Origin: Alphaproteobacteria bacterium
Lineage (GTDB): Bacteria; Pseudomonadota; Alphaproteobacteria; Rhizobiales; Rhizobiaceae
DNA: 64,000 nucleotides
Direction: 5' to 3'
Assembly (NCBI GenBank): GCA_018823835.1
Contig: JAHJHT010000003.1
Location: 1 to 64,000, forward strand
Shown here: piece by piece, positions 33,119 to 42,268 of the stretch
Layout of the letters: every line of letters starts with the position of its first letter
Numbering within the stretch: the stretch's first letter is position 1
Program-made: the position numbers and the translations under genes
The notes under the pieces: generated by a model
What the model saw: the letters and a program-made list of their open reading frames with translations, nothing else
Told to the model about the DNA's origin: nothing
Database searches by the model: none

Positions 33119-33464
33119 GGCGTCTCTACCGGGTCAAATTGAACTGGTGCCAGCGCGATGGCCTGGTCGCGAATACAGCCATTTTGGCGGCGCGGCAACC
33201 TGGCACGGCCGGGTTGGAAGTCGTGCCCCGGGGGTGGGATGGGCGGTCGAGCAAGGCTCTGCTTGCCCGCGCAGTGATTGACCGGTAGGGGCGGAATCGC
33301 TAAACGCGAAGCTTGCAGTTGATCAGCAAATCGGGCGATCTATAGTCAGCCGCGCGACGGTCCTGCGCAGTTGATTGCAAGTTTATTCGTGCAATACATG
33401 CAGGCAGGGATACGCGTTATGCAGGTTGTTTTTGTCACCTTCCCAGGGCTCTTGCCCGGAATTG
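33119..33464. other. Intergenic region between ugd and rfbC
   Basis: About 345 bases with no coding potential I can support; it separates the divergent ugd and rfb units and should hold both promoters. The left part is GC-rich with CCCCGGGGG-like runs; the right part (33300-33460) is more AT-rich and contains the rfb promoter candidate. Confidence 0.6.
33319..33346 (+). promoter_or_regulatory. Possible promoter of the rfbCBD operon
   Basis: TTGATC at 33319-33324 and TATAGT at 33341-33346 are 16 bases apart, about 120 bases before rfbC. The -10 matches the sigma-70 consensus at five of six bases. Confidence 0.4.
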
Positions 33465-34028
33465 ATGCGTCGAATGATTGAGGTTCGACCGCTCGGCCTG
33501 CACGGCGTCTACGAGATCACGCCCAAGCGCTTTGGCGACGAGCGCGGCTTCTTTTCCGAGACGTATAACGCTGCAGCCCTCTCAGAACAGGGCCTGACCA
33601 TGACGTTCTGCCAGGACAACCAGTCCTTGTCGAAGCCTGCCGGCGTGTTGCGCGGGCTGCACTACCAGTTGCCGCCCGTTGCACAGGACAAGCTTGTGCG
33701 GGTGCTGCGCGGTGCCATCCTCGATGTCGCTGTCGACATCAGGAAGTCTTCGCCATCCTTCGGCAAGTGGCTGTCGCTTGAGGTCTCCGCGGCCAGGTGG
33801 AACCAGATTCTCGTGCCGAAGGGCTTTGCGCATGGCTTCGTCACGCTCGAACCCGACACCGAGGTGGCCTACAAGGTGTCGCAGCCCTATTCGCGCGAAC
33901 ACGAACGCTCTATCCGTTTCGACGATCCCGACCTTGCGATCGACTGGCGAGTGCCCGCATCCGCACTCACCCTGTCGGAGAAGGACCGGGCGGCGCCGCT
34001 TCTCGCCGAGGCGGCGCTATTCGACTAG
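33465..34028 (+). CDS. rfbC: dTDP-4-dehydrorhamnose 3,5-epimerase
   Basis: Third step of dTDP-L-rhamnose synthesis; epimerises C3 and C5 of the 4-keto sugar. The 187-residue protein has the RmlC cupin signatures: FGDERGFFSETYN, the catalytic histidine in GVLRGLHYQLPP, and PKGFAHGFVTLE. The ATG at 33465 is the likely start, with another ATG at 33474; the choice changes only three residues. It opens a unit of three rhamnose genes. Confidence 0.94.
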   Translation: MRRMIEVRPLGLHGVYEITPKRFGDERGFFSETYNAAALSEQGLTMTFCQDNQSLSKPAGVLRGLHYQLPPVAQDKLVRVLRGAILDVAVDIRKSSPSFGKWLSLEVSAARWNQILVPKGFAHGFVTLEPDTEVAYKVSQPYSREHERSIRFDDPDLAIDWRVPASALTLSEKDRAAPLLAEAALFD

Positions 34029-34087
34029 GCCGGCCGGCGGCGCAGCCGCCATGGTGACAACACGACCTTACGGGAACATCGCGAGCC

Positions 34088-35158
34088 ATGAACATATTGC
34101 TGACAGGCGGAGCCGGTTTCATCGGATCGGCGCTATGCCGGCACCTCTGCACGACGCCCGGCAACCGGGTCACCAATGTCGACAAGCTGACCTATGCCGG
34201 CAATCTGGCGTCGCTTCGGCAGATCGAGAACTACCCGAACTACCGCTTCGTGGAGGCCGACATCTGCGATGCCGCGGCAATCTCGGCGCTGCTGCGCGAG
34301 GAGGCGATCGACACGGTGATCCACCTGGCCGCAGAGAGCCATGTCGACCGCTCGATCGACGGACCGGCGGCCTTTATCGAGACCAACATCGTCGGAACCT
34401 TTCGCCTGCTGTCGGCAGCGCTCGAGCACTGGCGTCGCATGACTGGCGAGGACAGGGCGCGCTTCCGTTTCCACCACGTCTCGACAGACGAGGTCTTCGG
34501 CGACCTGCCGCATGACGGCAGCCTGTTTTCGGAAAAGACGCCCTATGCGCCGTCCTCGCCCTATTCCGCCTCGAAGGCCGCGTCAGACCATCTCGTGCGT
34601 GCTTGGCATGCGACCTACGGTCTGCCGGTCGTCGTCTCCAACTGCTCCAACAATTACGGTCCGTTCCATTTCCCCGAAAAGCTCATCCCGCTGAGCATCC
34701 TCAACGCGCTCGAGGAAAAGCCGATTCAGCTCTACGGCAGCGGCCTCAACGTGCGCGACTGGCTCTTCGTCGACGACCATGCGCGTGCGCTCGAGGCGGT
34801 GGCCTCGCGCGGCGTGCCGGGCCAGAGCTACAATGTGGGCGGGCGCGCCGAGCGCACCAACCTCAGCGTTGTCGAGGCGATCTGCGATACGCTGGACGAG
34901 ATGAAGCCGCGCCGCGGCGGCGCCTCCTACCGCAGCCTGATCACCTTCGTCGACGACCGGCCGGGGCATGACCGCCGCTACGCCATCGACGCCTCCAAGA
35001 TCGAGCGCGAACTGGGCTGGCGGCCGAGCGAAACCTTCGAGAGCGGGCTGAGGAAGACGGTGGCCTGGTATCTCGCCAACGACTGGTGGTGGAAGCCGAT
35101 CCGCGACGGGCGTTATGCCGGCGACAGGCTGGGCATGGCCGAAAAGGCGGCGCCGTGA
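34088..35158 (+). CDS. rfbB: dTDP-glucose 4,6-dehydratase
   Basis: Second step of dTDP-L-rhamnose synthesis; converts dTDP-glucose to the 4-keto-6-deoxy sugar with bound NAD. The 356-residue SDR protein has the nucleotide-binding [14 protein letters not shown], the catalytic [10 protein letters not shown]-like [10 protein letters not shown] (Asp-Glu pair), and [10 protein letters not shown] with the Tyr-x3-Lys pair. C-terminal [11 protein letters not shown] is typical. Its stop overlaps the rfbD GTG start. Confidence 0.96.
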   Translation: MNILLTGGAGFIGSALCRHLCTTPGNRVTNVDKLTYAGNLASLRQIENYPNYRFVEADICDAAAISALLREEAIDTVIHLAAESHVDRSIDGPAAFIETNIVGTFRLLSAALEHWRRMTGEDRARFRFHHVSTDEVFGDLPHDGSLFSEKTPYAPSSPYSASKAASDHLVRAWHATYGLPVVVSNCSNNYGPFHFPEKLIPLSILNALEEKPIQLYGSGLNVRDWLFVDDHARALEAVASRGVPGQSYNVGGRAERTNLSVVEAICDTLDEMKPRRGGASYRSLITFVDDRPGHDRRYAIDASKIERELGWRPSETFESGLRKTVAWYLANDWWWKPIRDGRYAGDRLGMAEKAAP

Positions 35159-36039
35159 GGCTGCTGGTCACCGGGCGAGACGGCCAGGTCGCGCGCAGCC
35201 TGACGGAGCGTGCGGCCGATTTCCCGCAGATCGACCTGCTGACGACGACGCGGGCCGAGCTGGATCTTGCAAGGCCCGAGACGGTGGCCGCGACGATCGC
35301 CGCCGCAAGGCCCGACATCGTCGTCTCTGCCGCCGCCTACACCGCCGTCGACCGTGCGGAGGACGAGGCCGAGCTTGCCTTCGCGATCAACGCGGCCGGT
35401 GCAGGCGCCGTCGCCGCAGCGGCCGCCGCCATCGGCGCGCCGGTGATCCATCTTTCGACCGACTATGTTTTTTCCGGCGGCAAGACCGAGGCTTATGACG
35501 AGTACGACGAACCGGACCCGCAGGGTGTCTACGGCCGCAGCAAGCTTGCCGGCGAAGCGGCCGTCGCGGCGGCAAATGCGCGCCATGTCATCCTGCGCAC
35601 CGCCTGGGTCTACAGCCCGTTCGGCCGCAATTTCGTCGCCACGATGCTCGCCCTGGCGCGCGACCGCGACAGCCTGCGCGTGGTGGCCGACCAGCAGGGC
35701 AACCCGACATCGGCGCTCGACATAGCCGACGCCATACTGGGCGTCGCAGCGAGGCTCGGCGCCGGGGCGCGGCCCGACCATTTCGGCGTCTTTCACCTGG
35801 CCGGAAGCGGCGACACCAGCTGGAGCGGGTTTGCGCGCGAAATCTTCGCGGCAAGCGGCAGGCACGGCGGCCCGACGGCCGAAGTGACCGACATCGCCAC
35901 GCAGGACTATCCGACGCGGGCGACGCGGCCCGCCAACTCGCGCCTTTGCTGCGACAAGCTCGAGCGGATCTACGGCTGGCGCTCGCCGGCCTGGCAGGTT
36001 TCCTGTGACCGCGTGATTGCCCGCCTGGTTGCACCCTGA
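35155..36039 (+). CDS. rfbD: dTDP-4-dehydrorhamnose reductase
   Basis: Last step of dTDP-L-rhamnose synthesis; reduces the 4-keto sugar with NADPH. The 294-residue protein begins with [15 protein letters not shown] (RmlD nucleotide-binding motif), has [12 protein letters not shown] and YGRSKLAGE with the catalytic Tyr and Lys, and ends with [14 protein letters not shown], the family substrate-binding region. The GTG at 35155 overlaps the rfbB stop (GTGA), as is common in coupled genes. No rfbA follows. Confidence 0.95.
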   Translation: MRLLVTGRDGQVARSLTERAADFPQIDLLTTTRAELDLARPETVAATIAAARPDIVVSAAAYTAVDRAEDEAELAFAINAAGAGAVAAAAAAIGAPVIHLSTDYVFSGGKTEAYDEYDEPDPQGVYGRSKLAGEAAVAAANARHVILRTAWVYSPFGRNFVATMLALARDRDSLRVVADQQGNPTSALDIADAILGVAARLGAGARPDHFGVFHLAGSGDTSWSGFAREIFAASGRHGGPTAEVTDIATQDYPTRATRPANSRLCCDKLERIYGWRSPAWQVSCDRVIARLVAP

Positions 36040-36686
36040 AAAACGGCAAAGCGTCTCCGTTGCCACGCCTGCCTTCGCATCTGGCCATTGTGCTTCATTG
36101 TTTGCCTCCGCTCGTGCCCGCAAGCGGAGGCCGGGAAGACGGGGCGCGGGGCCGTGCCTTCCGACTGCAAATACGTGGCGCGGCATCCGCGCCCCGTCCG
36201 GCGTTCTTTGGCCTTCCCATCCCCCACGGAAAACGGACCTTCCGGCATGCGCCGGTGGATTCTACGTCGCGGCGCCAACGACATACGGGCGCCTGGTCTC
36301 CGTCGCATCTGCGCGGAGAATCTCGGGGACTCCGGGTCAACCCTCCGGTTCGGCGGCCACGTTAGCCGCATCCCCGAAGCGCCGGCTCCTCCCCGCAAAC
36401 CACCGTCATGACCGGCGTTCCCGCAGGAGGAGCTGCCGACAATTCTACGAGAGTTTATGATGGCGTGGATGAAGTCGTCATGCGGCGAACGCAGGGCAGG
36501 CTGCTGGCGTGCGCCTGACTGGCCATGTCTAGTAGAGCGCGCGTTGACCAAGCGGAAACAAGTACTTCAGCTTCGCCGAGGAGCCGCAGTTAAAAAATCC
36601 CAAGTCTGGAAAGTGTTATCCCTCGAAACTGCGGGTGGGAGCTGCTAGTTACCGAGTATCGCACGAATCATTTGTTTTGCGCGTTG
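36040..36686. other. Large intergenic region after rfbD
   Basis: About 650 bases without a gene I can support. Small frames inside it lack codon bias and ribosome-binding sites. The left part carries a perfect inverted repeat (see separate entry); the right end from about 36570 is AT-richer and should contain the promoter of the downstream multidomain glycosyltransferase gene. Confidence 0.55.
36104..36131 (+). terminator. Inverted repeat after rfbD, possible terminator
   Basis: GCCTCCGCT (36104-36112) and AGCGGAGGC (36123-36131) form a perfect nine-base-pair stem with a ten-base loop, 65 bases after the rfbD stop. No T-run follows, so an intrinsic terminator is possible but not certain. Confidence 0.35.
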
Positions 36687-39600
36687 ATGAGTGCTGAAGG
36701 AACATCGAATCCGATGGAGAAGTCTTCAAAAGAACCGGTTTCCTCTCTGCCTGGGGATGAAACTCAAGCCGCAAAAGTGAGACGGCCAAGAAAGGCGCCT
36801 GTTGCAAAGGCGACCGGGCAGACACTTCGGCAGTTGCATGAGGCACATGCCGGCAAGGTTTCGGACAAGTGGTCGATCTATCTCGACACCTACGAGGAAG
36901 TTCTATCGGACTTGCGGGACAAGCCGGTGCGCCTGCTCGAGATCGGCGTCCAGAATGGTGGGTCGCTGGAAATCTGGCGAAAGTTCTTTCCAAAGGCCGA
37001 ACTGGTGCTGGGTTGTGACGTCGACGCGGCATGTGGCGAGCTCGAATTCGATGACCGGGAGATCGCGATCGTCATTGGCGACGCCGACAGCGCCGAGGTC
37101 GAGCGCCAGATTGTCTCGCGCGCGAAGCAACTGGACGTCATCATCGATGACGGATCGCACAAGTCGTCGGGCATCATCGGCAACTTCGCGCGCTACTTCC
37201 CACACCTGTCCGACGGTGGCATCTACATCGCCGAGGACATGCACTGCAGCTACTGGGAAAGCTTCGAGGGCGGCCTCTACGACCCGCTTTCCGCTCTCGC
37301 CTTCTTCAAGCGACTGGTCGATGTGATCAACAGCGAACACTGGGGCATCGCGCGCTCCCGCGCCGAAGTCCTTGCTTCATTCGCCGAGAAATTTGACCTC
37401 GCCCTCGACGCGGAAGTGCTTTCCTCGGTTCATTCGGTCGAGTTCAGGAACTCGCTCTGCGTCATCAGGAAGCGTGCGCCCGAACGCAATGTCCTGGGGC
37501 CGCGCAGCATCGCCGGTTCCGAGGCACTGGTGGCGCCGGGCGCCTTGTCCGCCGGCGGAAAGGTCAGCCGGCCCCCTGACCAGACGGCGAACCCATGGAC
37601 GCTGGGTTCCACGACCATTGAAGACGAGATCGTCGCAGGCCGGCAAGTCGACGAGCGGCAGTTGATGCAGGCGATCACCGAACGCGACGGCAGGATCGCT
37701 GCGCTCAATGCCGATATGCGGGGAGTCGAACGGGCAATCTCGGAAAGCCGTGAAGCGGAACGCAGGCTGAAGGCGGAACTTGCCGGGCGCGATCGCAAGG
37801 TCAGCGTTCTTGAGGCAGACCTGCGGGAACTGACGCTGCAGGCCCAGTCATTGCGAAAGCGCCTGGCCTCGTCGGAAATGGCGACGCTGCAGCTCAGGCA
37901 ATCGACAAGCTGGCGCATCACGGCACCGCTGCGTGCCCTGTCCCGCCATGCCGGCGCGCTGGGGAGGAATCTCGGCCGTGCCTTTCGGCTGGTCTGGTGG
38001 CTGGCGAGCGGCCAATGGCGCAGGGCATTGCGGGCGGCGCTCCCCTATTATCACCGCTACGTGCCCGTGAAGTGGCGGGCGATGCTGCCGGACCGGGTCG
38101 CCCAAGGGCTCAAGCGCCGCCTGATCTATGCGGCCACCGAACCGACGAGCCAGCCATGGCGCAGGCCGCTGCAGACGCTGCGACGGATCAGGCGGGATCG
38201 TGCCAGGGAGCGGAGCGGGACGGTTTCGAACCCAAAGCGCCTGGCCGTGTTCGCGGCCTATAGTGAGAGCGAAACAATCCCGGAATATGTCCTGATCTAT
38301 CTGGCCGAGCTGAGGAAGGTCTGCAAGACGATCATTTTTGTCGCCGACAACGACCTCGGCGAGTCCGAGAAGCTCAAGATCCGGAAGCTTGCAGACACGG
38401 TAATTTGCGGGAGGCATGGAGAGTACGATTTCGGCTCGTACAAGAGGGGTTACTTCCACGCGAAGGAGAACGGCCTCCTGGACCGCCATGACGAGCTCGT
38501 CTTGTGCAACGACAGCTGCTTCGGGCCCATGTCAGGCTTCGGCGAGATGTTCGACACGATGTCCAGGGAGGTTTGCGAGTTCTGGGGCATAACGGACAGC
38601 CGGCTGTTTACCTACCATCTGCAATCCTACTTCATCTGCCTGTCGGCGGATGCCTTCCGCCACGCCGCCTTCGCAGCTTTCCTGGCGGGCGTGAGAAAGC
38701 AAAGGAACGTCCAGGACGTCATCCAGCAATACGAGCTGAAATTGACGGAACTGCTCATCAGCAAGGGGTTCGAGCCGGGTGTCTTCGTCAAGAAGGCGCC
38801 TGCGATCGGCTGCGCTCCAAGCAGGGGCGCGCAAAGCATCGAGCACTTTCCGCGTTTTCTCGTCGAACAGGGATCCCCGCTGGTCAAGATCAAGGCCATC
38901 CGAAAGCCGGCCTGCAACCTGGACGGCATCTACGAAACGCTGCAACTCGTCGATCGGAAGGCGCCCGATCTCTATCGCGCGATCATTGGTTTCGGGGACA
39001 CGGCCAAGTATCTCGCGGCAAGGGATGTCGCCTTCTCGGTGATAATGCCGACCCGAAACCGGGCCCATTGCATCGAACAGGCGATCGATTCGATGCTCGC
39101 GCAGAGCCACGCAAATTTCGAACTTGTCATCGTCGACGACGGCTCGACGGATGGCACCAAGGACCTCGTGCATGGACGTTACAGCGAGTCGATAGACAGT
39201 GGCCGGATCGTCTATGTCTCTGCCGACGAGCCCGCCGGCGTAAGCGCTGCGAGGAACCAGGGGCTGCGCACAGCGAAAAATCCCTGGATTGCCTATCTCG
39301 ATTCCGACAACACGGTCAGACCGTACTTCCTGAGCGTTTTTGCCCAGCACATCATCGGTTTCGACCCGAAAAAGACGTTCTACGGCCAGTTCTGTCGGAA
39401 AGAGGATGGCTACATCATCGGAAAGGCGTTCGACTACGATCTATTGCTGAAGGGAAACTACATAGATCTCGGAGTGTTTGTGCACCATAGGGACTGTTTC
39501 CTGGAGCTTGGAGGATTCGACGAAAGCCTCAGGCGACTGGTCGATTGGGATCTGATCCTGACCTACACGAAGATCCACGAGCCGGTCTTCATTCCGCACG

Positions 39601-40481
39601 TCATGATGGAATACACGTCGGGCGAGGAGCCAAGCAGGATCAGCACCAGAGAGCCGATCGGGCCGGCCTGGTTCAGCATTCTGGCCAAGAGAAGCCCCCG
39701 GCCGACGATCTCGACCCTGATCCTCAGCTACAACCAGCGGGACTACATCGAGGAGGCCATCGAGAGCGCTCTGGCCCAGCAGGGCGAGTTCGTCCACGAG
39801 ATCGTCATATCCGACGATGGTTCGACAGACGGCACGCAGGAAGTCATCAGCCGGTACAGCGACAAGTTTCCGCAACTCATACGCAATGTCAGCAGCCTCG
39901 AGAACCGGGGCATTTCTGAGAACTATCGTCACGGATTTGCGGCGGTGGGCGGCACCTATGTCGCCACGCTGGAGGGCGACGATTACTGGACCGACAGCCG
40001 CAAGCTCGAGTCACAGGCGGCCTTCCTGATGGAAAACAAGGGGTGCTCCATGGTCTTCTCGAAGATCGAAGTCCGCGGACCTAGCAAATGGAGCAGACAC
40101 CTTCTGGAGCGGCAGGAACTGTTAGACAAGCATCTGCTGAGCGGCCAGGACTTTCTTGACGATCCAAGCATGAACCTGATCGGCAATTTTTCCAGCTGCA
40201 TGTTCAGGACCAGCTTGATGCAGGCCGCGCCGCCGATCCTTTTCGAAAAGCGCATCAGCGAAATCGCGGTGGCGTTCTATCTCGAGAACCATGGCAAGAT
40301 AGGCTTCATGGACAAGGCCATGAGTGTCTACCGGCAGCATTCAGGCGGTGCCTGGTCGGGGAGCACCCCGGAGGCGCAGCGCAAGAGCGGCCGTGAAGCC
40401 CGGCTGACCGTCAAGGCCGTGGCAAGGAACGAGTACAAGAGGCAGATTCAAGAGGTGATCAATCAGCGCTACGCAGGCTGA
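36687..40481 (+). CDS. Fusion: SAM methyltransferase, coiled coil, RgpF-type domain and two GT2 glycosyltransferase domains
   Basis: About 1264 residues. Residues about 60-260 form a class I methyltransferase (RLLEIGVQNGGSLEIW, VIIDDGSHKSSG). About 322-411 is a charged heptad-rich coiled coil ending in the STSWRITAPLRALSR linker often seen in large glycosyltransferases. About 515-730 resembles RgpF, the rhamnan-synthesis family (RLAVFAAYSESETIPEYV, ELVLCNDSCFGP). About 778-1000 is a GT2 domain (IVDDGSTDGT, LDSDN) and about 1001-1264 a second (ISDDGSTDGT, EGDDYW). ATGs at 36687 and 36714 are both possible starts. It follows rfbCBD and converges on wzt/wzm; I infer polymer synthesis and capping. 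Confidence 0.85.
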   Translation: MSAEGTSNPMEKSSKEPVSSLPGDETQAAKVRRPRKAPVAKATGQTLRQLHEAHAGKVSDKWSIYLDTYEEVLSDLRDKPVRLLEIGVQNGGSLEIWRKFFPKAELVLGCDVDAACGELEFDDREIAIVIGDADSAEVERQIVSRAKQLDVIIDDGSHKSSGIIGNFARYFPHLSDGGIYIAEDMHCSYWESFEGGLYDPLSALAFFKRLVDVINSEHWGIARSRAEVLASFAEKFDLALDAEVLSSVHSVEFRNSLCVIRKRAPERNVLGPRSIAGSEALVAPGALSAGGKVSRPPDQTANPWTLGSTTIEDEIVAGRQVDERQLMQAITERDGRIAALNADMRGVERAISESREAERRLKAELAGRDRKVSVLEADLRELTLQAQSLRKRLASSEMATLQLRQSTSWRITAPLRALSRHAGALGRNLGRAFRLVWWLASGQWRRALRAALPYYHRYVPVKWRAMLPDRVAQGLKRRLIYAATEPTSQPWRRPLQTLRRIRRDRARERSGTVSNPKRLAVFAAYSESETIPEYVLIYLAELRKVCKTIIFVADNDLGESEKLKIRKLADTVICGRHGEYDFGSYKRGYFHAKENGLLDRHDELVLCNDSCFGPMSGFGEMFDTMSREVCEFWGITDSRLFTYHLQSYFICLSADAFRHAAFAAFLAGVRKQRNVQDVIQQYELKLTELLISKGFEPGVFVKKAPAIGCAPSRGAQSIEHFPRFLVEQGSPLVKIKAIRKPACNLDGIYETLQLVDRKAPDLYRAIIGFGDTAKYLAARDVAFSVIMPTRNRAHCIEQAIDSMLAQSHANFELVIVDDGSTDGTKDLVHGRYSESIDSGRIVYVSADEPAGVSAARNQGLRTAKNPWIAYLDSDNTVRPYFLSVFAQHIIGFDPKKTFYGQFCRKEDGYIIGKAFDYDLLLKGNYIDLGVFVHHRDCFLELGGFDESLRRLVDWDLILTYTKIHEPVFIPHVMMEYTSGEEPSRISTREPIGPAWFSILAKRSPRPTISTLILSYNQRDYIEEAIESALAQQGEFVHEIVISDDGSTDGTQEVISRYSDKFPQLIRNVSSLENRGISENYRHGFAAVGGTYVATLEGDDYWTDSRKLESQAAFLMENKGCSMVFSKIEVRGPSKWSRHLLERQELLDKHLLSGQDFLDDPSMNLIGNFSSCMFRTSLMQAAPPILFEKRISEIAVAFYLENHGKIGFMDKAMSVYRQHSGGAWSGSTPEAQRKSGREARLTVKAVARNEYKRQIQEVINQRYAG

Positions 40482-40501
40482 GCAGCCGGCGGGTGTGTTC
40501 T

Positions 40502-41254
40502 TCAACCGGGCAGTGAATCGCTCTCGCCGGCTTCCGGCCGGTTGAAATACTCGTCTGCCGGCCCGTCCCAGGCGACACGGCCCTTTTCCATCCTCACGAT
40601 GCGGTTGCACACGCGCTTGAGCAGGCTTTCATTGTGCGAGGCGAGCACGATGATGCCGGCCTTCGCGACGATCTCCTCCATGCGCGTCCTGGCCTTGTTC
40701 TGAAAAGCCTTGTCCCCTGCGCCGATCCACTCGTCCATGAGCAGGATTTCGGGTTCGAAACTGGTGGCGATGGCGAAGGCCAGCCTGGTGGACATGCCGG
40801 CCGAATAGGTCTTCAACGGCATGTCGATGAAATCGCCCAGTTCGCTGAACTCGATGATGTCATTCATGCGGCTGTCGATCTCGTTGCTACTCCAGCCGTT
40901 GATCAGGCCTCGCAGCACGATATTGCGGCGGCCGGTCGCTTCCCTGCGAAAGCCCAGATTGATGTTGAACAGGGCATCGACACGACCGACTTTTTCGACC
41001 GAGCCGCTGGTCGGTTCATAGATACCGTAGAGCACCTTCAAGAGCGTCGTCTTGCCGGCACCGTTGGTTCCGACGATGCCCAGTCGGTCGCCGGCCTCGA
41101 GCCCGAAGCTGACATCGTCGAGCGCGGTAACATGGGGTTCGCCGCCGCTGCGTGAAAACCGTCCGCCAACCGCACCTCTGCCGGCGGCCGAGAGCCGGAA
41201 GCCTCGCGGCAGGGGATATTCGAGGCTGACGTTGCGGGCGCGGATGGAAACCAT
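40502..41254 (-). CDS. wzt: Polysaccharide ABC exporter, ATP-binding subunit (short Wzt type)
   Basis: Energises export of a lipid-linked polysaccharide across the inner membrane. The 250-residue protein has Walker A GTNGAGKTTLLK, the Wzt-type signature YSAGMSTRLAFAIA, Walker B EILLMDEWIGAGD, and H-loop ASHNE. It ends soon after the nucleotide-binding domain and lacks the C-terminal carbohydrate-binding domain found in Wzt proteins that recognise capped O-antigens, so it is closer to RfbE/KpsT-type subunits. The ATG at 41254 lies two bases after the permease stop, so wzm-wzt form an operon. Confidence 0.94.
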   Translation of the reverse strand: MVSIRARNVSLEYPLPRGFRLSAAGRGAVGGRFSRSGGEPHVTALDDVSFGLEAGDRLGIVGTNGAGKTTLLKVLYGIYEPTSGSVEKVGRVDALFNINLGFRREATGRRNIVLRGLINGWSSNEIDSRMNDIIEFSELGDFIDMPLKTYSAGMSTRLAFAIATSFEPEILLMDEWIGAGDKAFQNKARTRMEEIVAKAGIIVLASHNESLLKRVCNRIVRMEKGRVAWDGPADEYFNRPEAGESDSLPG

Positions 41255-41256
41255 GG

Positions 41257-42045
41257 TCAGAGCCAGAAAACGATTCTGCGGTTGAATTTGCCGAGCAGCA
41301 GGAGCGCCGCCACCGACATGCCGGCAGTGCATGCCAGGACGATTGCCCATGAGCTGAGCGGAACGCCGCCGCCGACCACGGGCTGGCGCAGGATCTCGAT
41401 ATAGTGGGTCAGCGGGTTCCAATGATAGAGGAGACCGCGCAGGCCGCCGCCATCGCCGCGAACCCAGAAGATCGGCGTGATGAACATCAAGAGCCGCATC
41501 GAATTGCTGACGATGTGCTGGAAGTCGCGGAAGAATACGCCGGCGAAGGCAAACAGGATCGCCACGGCGGGCGCCGTGACGAGCAGGAGCAATATTGCCG
41601 GCACGATCGAGAGCATTGCCGTGTTGATCTCGATCCCGCTGAACAGGATCAGCGGCACGGCGCCGATCAGCGCATAGGCCGAGCGGATCGCGGTGCGCAT
41701 CGTCTGGCGCAGGACGTAGATGGATATGGGCATAACGGTGCCCTGGATGAAGCCCGCCTCGCGAATGAACAGCGACGCGCTCTGCGTCAGCGTCTCGCTG
41801 ATGAACTGCCAGACCAGATAACCCACTGCGACATAGGCCGTGAAATTCACGCCGGGCGCGGTGCGGTCGAAGATGAAGATGATGATGCCGGTAAACAGCA
41901 GGTAGTTCAGCAGCGGCCAGAGCCGGCCAAGCAGCGTGTCGCGATGCGAATCGGCGACGTCCTCCGACGCCAGCGCCATCCACACGCCCTTGAGCTTGAA
42001 GGCGGCGCCTATGTCTGCGAAGGCGCGCTGGAGGAGTTGCAGCAT
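41257..42045 (-). CDS. wzm: Polysaccharide ABC exporter, membrane subunit (Wzm type)
   Basis: The 262-residue ABC-2 type permease has six predicted membrane spans. Characteristic regions are LGRLWPLLNYLLFTGIIIFIF at the first span, YLVWQFISETLTQSASLF, and FRDFQHIVSNSMRLLMFITPIFW (the conserved last-but-two region of this family), followed by WNPLTHYIEILRQPV. It pairs with the ATP-binding subunit immediately downstream. The exported polymer is probably made by the convergent multidomain gene product; that link is inferred from position. Confidence 0.94.
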   Translation of the reverse strand: MLQLLQRAFADIGAAFKLKGVWMALASEDVADSHRDTLLGRLWPLLNYLLFTGIIIFIFDRTAPGVNFTAYVAVGYLVWQFISETLTQSASLFIREAGFIQGTVMPISIYVLRQTMRTAIRSAYALIGAVPLILFSGIEINTAMLSIVPAILLLLVTAPAVAILFAFAGVFFRDFQHIVSNSMRLLMFITPIFWVRGDGGGLRGLLYHWNPLTHYIEILRQPVVGGGVPLSSWAIVLACTAGMSVAALLLLGKFNRRIVFWL

Positions 42046-42119
42046 GCGTTGTCCAAGTATCCAGTTGCGCGGCTGCTAACATATCCGCGCGATAACGCAA
42101 ATCGGTAACGGCGTTCGTT

Positions 42120-42148
42120 GAAACTCACCGAGCAGTAGTTCGAGTTTC
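42120..42148. repeat. Short inverted repeat upstream of sulfotransferase-like gene
   Basis: GAAACTC (42120-42126) and GAGTTTC (42142-42148) are perfect complements separated by 15 bases, in the region between wzm and the sulfotransferase-like gene. It could be an operator or part of an untranslated leader. Confidence 0.3.
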
Positions 42149-42268
42149 TGATTTCGGAGAAAAATTCCCTGAGCGCCTTCAGCCGAAGCGCATTCACGGC
42201 CACGACTTGTTGCTCTGGGGTGGCTGAGGTAAACAAATCGTACAAGCAAGAATTAGTGGAATGCTCGA

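Noticed and set aside
36457-36648. Small open frame in the rfbD-fusion gene gap
   Set aside because: Sixty-three codons, no ribosome-binding site, no codon bias, no recognisable product.
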